From NCBI GenBank assembly GCA_035478835.1, contig DATIJH010000010.1:1-38227 (forward strand): 38,227 nucleotides of DNA, read 5' to 3'. The stretch's first letter is position 1, and every line of letters starts with the position of its first letter. Origin of the DNA: DATASD01 sp035478835. GTDB taxonomy: Bacteria; Patescibacteriota; Saccharimonadia; Saccharimonadales; UBA4665. Under the pieces are notes generated by a model. It saw only the letters and a program-made list of their open reading frames with translations. It was not told the origin of the DNA and searched no databases. This document shows, one piece after another, positions 16,467 to 24,158 of the stretch. The position numbers and the translations under genes are program-made.

Positions 16467-16495
16467 AGCATAGCATAAAAGCTTATGATTTTCAA
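16467..16495 (-). promoter_or_regulatory. Promoter of the 15645-16439 gene
   Basis: Minus strand TTGAAA (16495-16490), a 17-base spacer, TATGCT (16472-16467). It stands back to back with a plus-strand TTGACA at 16498-16503. Confidence 0.65.
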
Positions 16496-16497
16496 CG

Positions 16498-16640
16498 TTG
16501 ACAGTTGGGGTTATTTGCGCGTATTTTAGCAACGCAAAAACAAAAACCGTTCGTAGATTCCGTTGTCATAGACTCTAGTTTAAGAAGAGCAGATGCATTG
16601 TTGCAGCGGGTGGTAGAATCCAAAGTTTTTGGAATTTTTT
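16498..16640 (+). ncRNA. Candidate small RNA or valS leader with promoter and terminator
   Basis: The 344-base gap between the 15645 gene and valS holds no long reading frame. TTGACA (16498-16503), 18 bases, TATTTT (16522-16527) would start a transcript near 16534. It would end about 105 bases later at a short hairpin (TCCAAA / TTTGGA, about 16619-16633) followed by six Ts. The hairpin is preceded by GCGGGTGGTAGAATCC, faintly like the 3' half of a T-box, but no canonical specifier stem is evident. A seven-codon frame (MHCCSGW) starts near 16592. It could be an independent small RNA or an attenuated valS leader. Confidence 0.35.
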
Positions 16641-16646
16641 GAGGTA

Positions 16647-16716
16647 GGCTTTCGCGTGAAAAGCTTTGTTTGCATTGGACAATTTCACGTGAACGGCGTT
16701 GGAGGTTACGAAAGCC
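16647..16716 (+). other. Nested inverted repeats upstream of valS
   Basis: GGCTTTCG (16647-16654) pairs perfectly with CGAAAGCC (16709-16716). Inside it, TTCGCGTGAAA (16651-16661) and TTTCACGTGAA (16683-16693) are complementary with one mismatch. This lies between the hairpin at about 16619-16633 and a candidate valS -10 (TATACT, 16740-16745). It may be RNA structure or a protein-binding site. Confidence 0.45.
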
Positions 16717-16783
16717 GTGCAATGACGCTCTATAGGTGTTATACTAGATCAGTTAAGCGTTAATTCTCGTCTAAGGGAACTGC

Positions 16784-19333
16784 ATGAAATTACCAAAAAA
16801 CTATAATCCACATGATTACGAAAGCGACATCTACGCGCTTTGGGAAAAAACAAACGCGTTCGCACCCAAAAATGGCACGGGTAACCCTTACAGTATTGTC
16901 GTGCCGCCGCCAAACGCCAACGCAAGCTTGCATATTGGCTTTGCACTTACAATGAGTTTGCAGGATATCGCCATCCGTTATCACCGGTTGTTAGGCGACC
17001 GCACGCTGTTCGTGCCGGGAGCCGATCACGCCGGTTTTGAAACCCAGGCGGTGTTCGAAAAGCATCTCGCCAAAGCAGGGAAGAGCCGCTTCGATTTTAC
17101 CCGCGAAGAACTATACACCCAGATCTGGGACTTCGTTGCCAAAAACCGGCAAGGATTCGAGGAACAATTCCGCAGCCTTGGTGGCAGCGTCGACTGGAAC
17201 CACTACACCTTTACGCTTGACGAGAAAGTAGTCAAGCGCGCCTATGCCACCTTCAAAAAGATGTGGGACGAAGGCCTGATATACCGGGGGGAGCGGCTTG
17301 TAAACTACTGCACACACCACCGCACGGGCTTTGCAGACATCGAAGTTGTGTATAAGGAAGCGACGACACCGCTGTACTACATCAAGTACGGCCCATTTGT
17401 CCTGGCCACGACGCGGCCCGAAACAAAATTCGGTGACACTGCAGTGGCCGTTCACCCGGATGACAAACGTTATAAAGAATGGGTTGGCAAAACTGTCACC
17501 ATAGAAGGAGTGAATGGCCCGTTCGAGGTGCGCGTTGTGGCCGACGACATGGTCGACCCGGCGTTCGGCACGGGGGCTGTTAAGATTACCCCGGCGCACT
17601 CCTTTGACGACTGGGAAGTTGCCCAGCGCCACAACTTACCGGCGGTGCGTATTATCAACCACGACGGCACGCTCAACCATCGCACCGGCCAATTCGAAGG
17701 CATGACGGTACTTGAGGCGCGCAAAGCTGTAGTCGAAGCCATGAAGGCGAAAGGTTTGCTAGTTAAGGTGGACGAGGACTACCAAAACCGCGTCGGCCAC
17801 TGCTACAAGTGCGACACGGTGATCGAGCCGATGCTCATGGAGCAGTGGTTTGTCGACATGCAGCCGCTCGCCAAGCCAGCTATTGAGGCGCTTGAGGCCA
17901 ACCAGATAACTTTTTACCCCGAGGCCAAACGCGACCAGCTCATCAACTACCTGCGAGGTTTGCGCGATTGGAACATTTCGCGGCAAATTGCGTGGGGCAT
18001 TCCGATCCCGGCCTTTCAAAACGTGGACGACACTGACGACTGGATTTATGACGAACGCGTCGACCAAGAGATTATCGAAATAGACGGCAAAATCTACCGC
18101 CGCGATCCAGATGTGTTTGACACCTGGTTCAGCAGCAGCTCGTGGCCCTACGCCACGCTCGACTATCCAAGCGAGGACTTTGACTCGTTTTATCCACTCA
18201 GCCTTATGGAGACCGGCGGCGAAATCCTATACCCGTGGGTGAGCCGCATGGTAATGCTCGGGCTGTACGTGACCGGTAAAATTCCTTTTAAGGCGGTGTA
18301 TATTCATGGCTACGTGATGGCCGAGGACGGCTCCAAGATGAGCAAGAGCATCGGCAATGTCATCAATGCACCAGAGGTGGTTGACGAATATGGCGCAGAC
18401 GCGCTGCGCATGGGCATCATCGCCAGCCGCGCACCGGCCGTGAACCGCGGCTACGACCGCCGCAAGGTGGAAGATGCGCGCAACTTTTGCAATAAGCTGT
18501 GGAATATTGCGCGGTACATCGAAGATAAAGTAGGGGATTCGCCAAAGCGGCCCGAAACACCGACGGCAGAAAGCCTGGCCGATTATTGGGTGTTATATAA
18601 TCTACAACAAACTATTAAGCAAGTCGGTTCCGATCTCGACAATTATCGCTTTGCCGAGGCTTTTGACTGTTTGTATCACTTTGTTTGGGACGACTTTGCC
18701 GACTGGTACATCGAGGCCTCGAAAGCGCAGCCGAACGTGCCGCTGCTGGCGTTTAGTCTAGAAGCGATCTTGAAAATTATGCACCCGTTTGCGCCGTTCG
18801 TAACAGAGACGATCTGGCAAACGCTGGCTTGGGAGCAAGATTCGGTGCTCGCCGCCAGTAACTGGCCGACCGTTGAGCACGCCGACAAAAAGAAGGCCAA
18901 GACGTTCGAAGAAATAAAAACAATTGTTACCGAGACACGCACGATCTTAAAGGAGTTGGGTCTGCGCAGCGCAAGCATGGGCTACAAAGGCGTGCCGTTC
19001 ATGGCCGACAATGCCGAGCTCGTCAAACGCCTAGCGCACTTGGATGCGATCACCGAGGGCAAGGGCGGGGAAGGCCTGCGCCTAACGCAAACTACGTACG
19101 ATTGCTGGCTCGACATTGCACCGGAAACGGCCACGGCGTACCGCGAGCAATTGGCCGACAAAGAAGCCGCCGAAACTGCGAACATCAAACAGCTCAAAGC
19201 GCGGCTCGCAAACAAAAGCTACACCGAACACGCCCCGACGCACATCGTAGCGGAAACGCGCGCCCAGCTTGCGGCGGCCGAGGCGCGGCTCAAGAGCGTT
19301 CAGCAAGAAGCGGCCAAGTTTAAGGGATTGTAG
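16784..19333 (+). CDS. valS: Valyl-tRNA synthetase
   Basis: Class I aminoacyl-tRNA synthetase of 849 residues that charges tRNA-Val. The ATP-binding signature is PNANASLHIGF (HIGH-type, His50) and the second is KMSKS (518-522) in GSKMSKSIGNV. The editing (CP1) domain lies between them with TTRPETKFGDTAVAVHPDD. The segment DVFDTWFSSSSWP and the anticodon-binding domain (KLWNIARYI onward) follow. The C-terminal 60 residues are a predicted coiled coil, as in most ValRS. AAGGGA lies seven bases upstream of the ATG. It converges on the HTH-HAD gene with a 24-base gap. Confidence 0.98.
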   Translation: MKLPKNYNPHDYESDIYALWEKTNAFAPKNGTGNPYSIVVPPPNANASLHIGFALTMSLQDIAIRYHRLLGDRTLFVPGADHAGFETQAVFEKHLAKAGKSRFDFTREELYTQIWDFVAKNRQGFEEQFRSLGGSVDWNHYTFTLDEKVVKRAYATFKKMWDEGLIYRGERLVNYCTHHRTGFADIEVVYKEATTPLYYIKYGPFVLATTRPETKFGDTAVAVHPDDKRYKEWVGKTVTIEGVNGPFEVRVVADDMVDPAFGTGAVKITPAHSFDDWEVAQRHNLPAVRIINHDGTLNHRTGQFEGMTVLEARKAVVEAMKAKGLLVKVDEDYQNRVGHCYKCDTVIEPMLMEQWFVDMQPLAKPAIEALEANQITFYPEAKRDQLINYLRGLRDWNISRQIAWGIPIPAFQNVDDTDDWIYDERVDQEIIEIDGKIYRRDPDVFDTWFSSSSWPYATLDYPSEDFDSFYPLSLMETGGEILYPWVSRMVMLGLYVTGKIPFKAVYIHGYVMAEDGSKMSKSIGNVINAPEVVDEYGADALRMGIIASRAPAVNRGYDRRKVEDARNFCNKLWNIARYIEDKVGDSPKRPETPTAESLADYWVLYNLQQTIKQVGSDLDNYRFAEAFDCLYHFVWDDFADWYIEASKAQPNVPLLAFSLEAILKIMHPFAPFVTETIWQTLAWEQDSVLAASNWPTVEHADKKKAKTFEEIKTIVTETRTILKELGLRSASMGYKGVPFMADNAELVKRLAHLDAITEGKGGEGLRLTQTTYDCWLDIAPETATAYREQLADKEAAETANIKQLKARLANKSYTEHAPTHIVAETRAQLAAAEARLKSVQQEAAKFKGL

Positions 19334-19357
19334 ACTTACTGTACTAAGGCGAGGGCG

Positions 19358-20209
19358 CTATGCCTCTGGCTCGAGCACGGCGCTCACGCGTTCGATTGAT
19401 TCGGCTGGTCGGTAATCGTCAAACCACAGGACGTGCCAGCCCCGTTTGGCGGCTGCCATAAGATTGGTGCGCGTATCGTCAATCAGCAGGATTTCTTCGG
19501 CTGGGGTTTTGGCGGCGCGCTCGGCGGCTTCGTAAATTTTGGCTTCGGGCTTGATGGCGCCAATTTTTGAGGAGTCGATGATAGCGTCGTACGGCACGTT
19601 CGGCAAATAGCCTTTTTCGCGCATGACGTCCACAAAGCCGGGCATGATGTTGGTGAGCAGGCCGACGCGGTAATTTTCGGCCGTCCACTGCAAAAGCTCG
19701 TACGTTTCGGGGATCGGCTCCACTGCGTCAAGGTAATCGGCAAGCCAGTCCACTTTGGACAATTGCAGGCGCTCGGCCAGCACAGCGTTAAACTGTTCGA
19801 CCGTCATTTTACCGCGGCAAACTTGGTCGTTGTAATGCCAAAAGGTGCTTTCGATGAGGTCTGGCGACGTGCCGCTTTCTTCGGCCAAACGCGTAAACGC
19901 CCGGTGGAAAAAGCGCACCAGACAGCCGTTGATGTCGAAATATACGAAGCGTATGCCGGTTTTGGAGCGCAGTTTTGGGCGCTCCTTGGTTAAGGGCGCA
20001 ACCGTGTTCCGCATAAGGGAGTCGAGGCCCGTCCCAAGCGCTGCGGCAATAGTTTGAATGGTAAAAATTGACGGCGATTTAATGGCGCCACGCTCAATTT
20101 TGGTCAACGTCGAATAGCTCAAGCCGGCCTTTTGGCACAATGCTTGCTGCGTCAATCCCGCCGCTTGGCGTGCTTGCTGCACGCGCCGGCCCAACCCCGC
20201 TTCATCCAT
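19358..20209 (-). CDS. Fusion of an XRE-type HTH domain to a HAD-like hydrolase
   Basis: 283 residues. Residues 4-66 are a Cro/C1-type helix-turn-helix (GRRVQQARQAAGLTQQALCQ, then YSTLTKIERGAIKSP). Residues 86-283 are a HAD-superfamily fold: motif I FDINGCL (Asp92, with Asn94 where the second Asp usually is), motif II LLTNI, motif III Lys in GAIKPEAKIY, motif IV LLIDDTRTN. The missing second Asp argues against a normal phosphatase and may mean a sensor role. The frame extends 30 codons upstream, but ATG 20209 is favoured: TATCAT (20221-20216) ends six bases before it and the HTH starts right after. It is divergent from the 20308 membrane protein. Confidence 0.85.
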   Translation of the reverse strand: MDEAGLGRRVQQARQAAGLTQQALCQKAGLSYSTLTKIERGAIKSPSIFTIQTIAAALGTGLDSLMRNTVAPLTKERPKLRSKTGIRFVYFDINGCLVRFFHRAFTRLAEESGTSPDLIESTFWHYNDQVCRGKMTVEQFNAVLAERLQLSKVDWLADYLDAVEPIPETYELLQWTAENYRVGLLTNIMPGFVDVMREKGYLPNVPYDAIIDSSKIGAIKPEAKIYEAAERAAKTPAEEILLIDDTRTNLMAAAKRGWHVLWFDDYRPAESIERVSAVLEPEA

Positions 20210-20307
20210 AGCCTTATGATACCAATAACTGCGCCCGTCCGCAAACCAACTAGCCAGAAATGGCCAGAGGCGTGCGCTTTGGGTTGTGTCAGGGTACAAT
20301 AAAAGCT

Positions 20308-21495
20308 ATGAAATTATTACGACAACTCGGCCTCACCCTTTGCGCCACATTATTTTCGCTCGCAGTATTTGGTTTTGCCATAGCCATCGGCATATATACG
20401 GTGTTCCGCACGCCAACAAAACTGGAGAGCGCATTACAGCAAAGCGGTGTGTACAGTGCAGCTGCGACCAGTGTGATCAATCAAAGCGCCCAGCAGTCCG
20501 GCACGCAGTTACCGCTCACTGACCCGGGTGTGCAGTCGGCAATTAAGGCCGCGCTGCCGGCCTCGACCGTCCAACAGAACGCCGAGCAGGTGATTAATAG
20601 CTTTTACGACTGGATCCAGGGCCGCACACAGACGCCAAACTTCAACGTCAATATTACAGGTATTAAATCAAATGTGAGCGACAATGTGGGGAGTTATTTG
20701 CGCCAGAAGCTTTCCGCGCTGCCCACTTGTCCGGCAGGCACGATGCTACCGCAAAATACCAGCGATATTTTTAACCTGACTTGTATACCACGCGGCGTGA
20801 GCATTGACCAACTTGTCGCGCAAGGCACGGCGGCCACCGACAACAGCGGCGTTTTGAAGGACAACAGCCTGACGGCAGGCAATCTCAAGACGGCCGACGG
20901 CCAGACGCTCACCCAAAAACTAAACAACATCCCCCGGGCGTACCGCGATTTTGTTGAGGCGCTGTTTGCGCTGCCGGTGCTCGCCGTGCTGACCGGCTTA
21001 GGTGTTGTGTTCTGGAGTGCCACGCGACGTGCCGGATTACGGCGCTTGAGTGCCACGCTGGTTACGACCGGTATTTACAGTACCTTGATCGCACTCGTTG
21101 CGGCTTGGGGCCTGGACCGCGCTGCCAGCGCACTGGCTTCGCAGCAATCGGGCGGGCTGACAGCACTGGAAAGCGGACTCGTCAAAGTTGGTGATATATT
21201 ATGCGGCGAGCTGCGTCACTGGTGGCTCATCTTTGGCATCAGCTATATCGTGTTTGGTGTTATCGGCCTGATAATTGTACACGCCACGCGGCCAAAAGGC
21301 CCGGCACTGGCGCACGCGCTCGCCGACGAACAGCAGGGCGGCGAGGAAGGGCAGCATCCGCTTGGCCATAACCGCGATATTCCGCAGGCCGGCACAAAAT
21401 TCAACGCCGAGGCGGGCGGCGAACCAGCCGAAGACACCAACAACACCGCGGCGAACAGCACACCCAGCGATTCGCCCACAAAAAAAGAGCCGTAA
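20308..21495 (+). CDS. Four-helix membrane protein with an extracytoplasmic domain, unknown function
   Basis: 395 residues, not recognised. Helix 1 (about 9-30) is a signal anchor, followed by an extracytoplasmic region of about 195 residues rich in Gln, Ser and Thr with two cysteines (in LPTCPAG and NLTCIPRG) that could form a disulfide. Three further helices follow near 222-241, 254-273 and 307-330. The last 65 residues are a polar Gly/Glu/Pro/Thr-rich cytoplasmic tail. ATG 20308 is chosen over an upstream in-frame start because TACAAT (20295-20300) ends seven bases before it, again a leaderless arrangement. Confidence 0.8.
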   Translation: MKLLRQLGLTLCATLFSLAVFGFAIAIGIYTVFRTPTKLESALQQSGVYSAAATSVINQSAQQSGTQLPLTDPGVQSAIKAALPASTVQQNAEQVINSFYDWIQGRTQTPNFNVNITGIKSNVSDNVGSYLRQKLSALPTCPAGTMLPQNTSDIFNLTCIPRGVSIDQLVAQGTAATDNSGVLKDNSLTAGNLKTADGQTLTQKLNNIPRAYRDFVEALFALPVLAVLTGLGVVFWSATRRAGLRRLSATLVTTGIYSTLIALVAAWGLDRAASALASQQSGGLTALESGLVKVGDILCGELRHWWLIFGISYIVFGVIGLIIVHATRPKGPALAHALADEQQGGEEGQHPLGHNRDIPQAGTKFNAEAGGEPAEDTNNTAANSTPSDSPTKKEP

Positions 21496-21512
21496 AACGT
21501 GTACGACTCTTT
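21484..21512. terminator. Terminator shared by the 20308 gene and tRNA-Ser(CGA)
   Basis: AAAGAGCCGTA (21484-21494) pairs with TACGACTCTTT (21502-21512) with one mismatch or wobble. It overlaps the stop codon of the membrane protein gene and, on the minus strand, ends in a seven-T run just after the tRNA. Confidence 0.75.
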
Positions 21513-21522
21513 ATAATTCTGT

Positions 21523-21612
21523 TGGCGGAGAGAGAGGGATTCGAACCCTCGGTACGGTTGCCCGCACAACGGTTTTCGAGACCGTCCAATTCAACCACTC
21601 TTGCATCTCTCC
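21523..21612 (-). tRNA. tRNA-Ser (anticodon CGA)
   Basis: A 90-base class II tRNA including an encoded 3' CCA. The acceptor GGAGAGA pairs with TCTCTCC. The anticodon loop CTCGAAA gives CGA, reading UCG. The long variable arm (about 18 bases, ending GCAACC) and the T loop (GGTTCGAATCC) are as expected for tRNA-Ser. Confidence 0.96.
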
Positions 21613-21756
21613 AAGGCTAGAGGCTATTGTACCAGATGCGGCCCGGTTTCGGCTACGAGAAAAATGCGAGGCAAACTGTGGGGACGAACGGCAAATCGCT
21701 AAAAGCACTGGCATTGCGTACAGGAATATGCTATGATTACCCCTGTTGCGAAACGC

Positions 21757-21833
21757 GCACCCGTAGCTCAGCTGGATAGAGCGTTGGCTTGCGGAGCCAA
21801 AGGTCGTAGGTTCAAATCCTGCCGGGTGTACCA
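21757..21833 (+). tRNA. tRNA-Arg (anticodon GCG)
   Basis: A 77-base tRNA with encoded CCA: acceptor GCACCCG/CGGGTGT, D arm GCTC/GAGC, anticodon stem TTGGC/GCCAA around loop TTGCGGA, T arm GTAGG/CCTGC. The anticodon is GCG, reading CGC (and CGU by wobble). Most bacteria use ACG, deaminated to inosine, for this box. TATGAT at 21732-21737 may be its -10. Confidence 0.95.
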
Positions 21834-21841
21834 ACAAAAAT

Positions 21842-21868
21842 GCCTCACAATTATCGTGGGGCTTTTTT
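21842..21868 (+). terminator. Terminator of tRNA-Arg
   Basis: GCCTCAC / GTGGGGC (seven pairs, one G-U) around a seven-base loop, followed by six Ts, nine bases after the tRNA CCA. Confidence 0.85.
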
Positions 21869-21886
21869 GTTATGTTTTTACGCCAA

Positions 21887-22573
21887 CTAGTACTCGCCGA
21901 CGATATATGTCTGCTCACCAAAACTAAGCTTCCCGGATTCGGCCATGGCAATCATATCGGTTACGCCTTGATGAGTTTTGGGATCAGCTATTATCTCGTC
22001 GATCGACATCCATCTATTCTCGCCGGTTTCGCCTTTTGGCAATAATTCACCACGAGGCTCGGTGGCCCGCAAAACAAAAAAGAATTTATCCTGGACGATT
22101 CGGCCCAAATATTTATCTTTGAGATGCATCATGCCGCGCAGCTCCATGTGACACATCAAGCCTGTTTCGGCCAGCATATTGCGCTCTGCAGCAGCCAAGA
22201 CATCTTCACCGAGCACAATTTTGCCGCCAGGTTCCGAAAGATAACCCTGGTAGGGAACTTTGGTGCGGCGCTGCATAAGATATTGCCGCCGTCCTTTCTG
22301 GTTTCGAGCCAGTATAATGCGGCAAGCAATAAAACCCTGATCAATAAATCGGTCCGATTTACTGTCCAAAAGAATTGCCTGGGTCCGGCCATCTACCGAG
22401 AGGCTATATATGCCTTGATCGGATTTATCGACAAGTCCGCGCTTAATCAGCTGGCGCAAATGATAGGAAAATTGATCGCTTGGGAATCCTCGTGTATTAA
22501 TTTCAGCGAATCGGAGCGCCCCGCGTGTAAATAGCTGTCGCATAATAAATGCCTGCGCTTCGTTGATGTTCAT
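21887..22573 (-). CDS. Winged-helix/NUDIX regulator with degenerate NUDIX box
   Basis: 228 residues from ATG 22573; a GTG at 22585 would add four. Residues 1-62 form a winged helix (FAEINTRGFPSDQFSYHLRQ, then a KSDQGIYSLS wing). Residues about 76-228 are a NUDIX fold. The NUDIX box starts G-KIVLG-E, but where active hydrolases have REUxEExGU it reads RNMLAETGL, losing two of the metal-binding glutamates. That favours a ligand sensor over an enzyme, as in NrtR-type regulators, though the domain order is reversed here. The nearest target would be the 32-bp palindrome about 30-40 bases upstream. Ligand and role are inferred. Confidence 0.85.
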   Translation of the reverse strand: MNINEAQAFIMRQLFTRGALRFAEINTRGFPSDQFSYHLRQLIKRGLVDKSDQGIYSLSVDGRTQAILLDSKSDRFIDQGFIACRIILARNQKGRRQYLMQRRTKVPYQGYLSEPGGKIVLGEDVLAAAERNMLAETGLMCHMELRGMMHLKDKYLGRIVQDKFFFVLRATEPRGELLPKGETGENRWMSIDEIIADPKTHQGVTDMIAMAESGKLSFGEQTYIVGEY

Positions 22574-22613
22574 CCGATGTTCCACGTTACAAAAAATATA
22601 ACACAGAACAAGT

Positions 22614-22645
22614 CAAATCTAGTGAAGGCGCCTTCACTAGATTTG
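22614..22645. promoter_or_regulatory. Perfect 32-bp palindrome between divergent NUDIX genes
   Basis: The left arm CAAATCTAGTGAAGGC (22614-22629) and right arm (22630-22645) are exact reverse complements with no spacer and no mismatch. No T-run follows on either side, so an intrinsic terminator is unlikely. It lies 28 bases from the GTG and 40 from the ATG of the wHTH-NUDIX gene and 86 bases upstream of the NUDIX hydrolase. The most likely role is an operator for the wHTH-NUDIX protein. Confidence 0.7.
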
Positions 22646-22731
22646 TACTACTGCGCATTGCTAAGGTAAATACGAACTGGCCAGCTCATGTAATTGATTA
22701 TCACGATGATTTAGAAAGGAAATGCTTCGCT

Positions 22732-23175
22732 ATGGAAAAAGTCAGGCAGCGCATTGCTTGTAAGGCCGTCATTGAATATACGTCGAAGGTACTCATACTG
22801 CGAGAGGCTTCGACATATATCGAAGGAACAAACGGAGGCAGATATCACCTGCCCGGAGGCAGAATAGAACCCGGAGAACCATATAAAGATGGTTTGGCAA
22901 GGGAGGTACTTGAGGAAACCGGGCTACAGGTGACTCTCGGCAAACCCCTGTACGCAGGCGAATGGTTCCCGATAATTCGAGGCGAGCAAAATCAAATTGT
23001 GGCGACATTTTTTGACTGTAAAGCGCAAACCGACGAAGTGCGGCTTAGTAATGAGCATGACGACTACCGGTGGATTGATCCCATGAACTACGCGCAATAC
23101 GACCTTATGGCGCCCGAAGATAAGGTGTTTGAAGCCTTGTTGCAAGCCAACGCAGCGAAACCAGTGCAGGGCTAA
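22732..23175 (+). CDS. NUDIX hydrolase
   Basis: 147 residues with an intact NUDIX box, GRIEPGEPYKDGLAREVLEE then TGL (43-65), matching G-x5-E-x7-REUxEExGU exactly. Such enzymes cleave nucleoside diphosphates linked to other moieties, such as modified NTPs, ADP-ribose or dinucleotides; the substrate cannot be told from sequence. AAAGGAAA 8-15 bases upstream of the ATG is a good ribosome site. It is the first of three close genes (NUDIX, HIT, HExxH protein) downstream of the palindrome. Confidence 0.93.
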   Translation: MEKVRQRIACKAVIEYTSKVLILREASTYIEGTNGGRYHLPGGRIEPGEPYKDGLAREVLEETGLQVTLGKPLYAGEWFPIIRGEQNQIVATFFDCKAQTDEVRLSNEHDDYRWIDPMNYAQYDLMAPEDKVFEALLQANAAKPVQG

Positions 23176-23192
23176 CTACGAACGAAACAGCC

Positions 23193-23618
23193 ATGAATAC
23201 AGTTGAAAACTGCGTATTTTGCAAAAAAAGTGCGCCCGATCCAACAATCATTCGTTCCAGCGAGCTAATGACATCTTTTGTCTCCAGACCTTGGTTTAGA
23301 AACGGGCATTGCTTGGTTATTCCAAACCGGCACATAGTTACTCTGGCAGAGCTGGAGGACACTGAAAGTGCGGCCATCCTCGCAGAAGTTGGAAGACTTG
23401 CCGTGGCGCTGGACAAAGGTTACGGCACCGGTATGATGCAAAAATATCAGCCGCTCCAAGATGAGAATGGAATCAAGGTCAATCACTTGCATGTCCACGT
23501 CTTTCCGCGTAACGAATCCGAAACCATGCTGTTTCCTGTTCCAGAGCCAAACACATTCGATGGCTTTTCGCTCCCTTCTAACACCGAGGTTGGCGAGCTT
23601 GCGCAGCAGTTACGCTAA
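23193..23618 (+). CDS. HIT-family nucleotide hydrolase
   Basis: 141 residues of the histidine-triad superfamily, which hydrolyses or transfers nucleoside monophosphate groups (AMP-lysine, Ap4A and similar). The catalytic triad is HLHVHVFPR (His98, His100, His102). An N-terminal CVFC pair (7 and 10) resembles the zinc site found in many HIT proteins. The gap from the NUDIX gene is 17 bases and from the next gene six, so the three are likely co-transcribed. No clear Shine-Dalgarno site precedes ATG 23193. Confidence 0.92.
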   Translation: MNTVENCVFCKKSAPDPTIIRSSELMTSFVSRPWFRNGHCLVIPNRHIVTLAELEDTESAAILAEVGRLAVALDKGYGTGMMQKYQPLQDENGIKVNHLHVHVFPRNESETMLFPVPEPNTFDGFSLPSNTEVGELAQQLR

Positions 23619-23624
23619 TATAGG

Positions 23625-24086
23625 ATGCGATATTATGTGTACATGGACCATGCCAAATCAATCGTCAAGCAGTACGACAACATCCGTAAAAAGAGCTGGA
23701 TTGTTGAACTACTACCATGGATCGGCGGCGGCACGAGCACTACGCTTTATCCGTATGTGTACTTATCGCGGGCAACGTATAAGAGCATCCGCAGCGCCAA
23801 TCCCGATCCGTACAAAATAAGCACCCTCATCCACGAAGAAGAACACATTAAGCGCATCAAAAACGAGGGCGCCCGGCGCTGGTATATAAAATATTTTCTT
23901 GATCGGCATTTTCGGCTCGAGGAAGAACTCGCCGCTACCGCACCACAATTTTCGTACCTGAAGTCCCTTGGCCTTACCTTTGATATGCAGCGAAAAGCGC
24001 GCGTGCTTGCGGGTCATCTTTACTTTTGGCCGGTGAGCCGCAAAGAGGCGCTGCGGCGGCTCAGCACACTTTGGGAAAAGGCGTAA
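23625..24086 (+). CDS. Putative small zinc metallopeptidase (HExxH)
   Basis: 153 residues. It contains LIHEEEHIKR (His70, Glu71, His74), the HExxH zinc/catalytic motif, followed 26-27 residues later by RLEEELAA, where a glutamate could be the third ligand. This arrangement is common in small uncharacterised zincin-like proteins. No signal peptide is seen; two short hydrophobic stretches lie near 26-34 and 128-136. It starts six bases after the HIT gene stop. Protease activity is inferred from the motif only. Confidence 0.7.
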   Translation: MRYYVYMDHAKSIVKQYDNIRKKSWIVELLPWIGGGTSTTLYPYVYLSRATYKSIRSANPDPYKISTLIHEEEHIKRIKNEGARRWYIKYFLDRHFRLEEELAATAPQFSYLKSLGLTFDMQRKARVLAGHLYFWPVSRKEALRRLSTLWEKA

Positions 24087-24158
24087 TATGCACGGCGGCA
24101 GCGGCCAAATTGTGGTACAGTGGACATAAATAGCTTATGTTTACCACGAAAGGACGTT

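Noticed and set aside
16498..16640. A confident T-box call for the valS leader
   Set aside because: Only the GGGTGGTAG piece and a downstream terminator-like hairpin fit. There is no convincing stem I with a valine specifier codon and the leader is short. Kept only as a candidate RNA.
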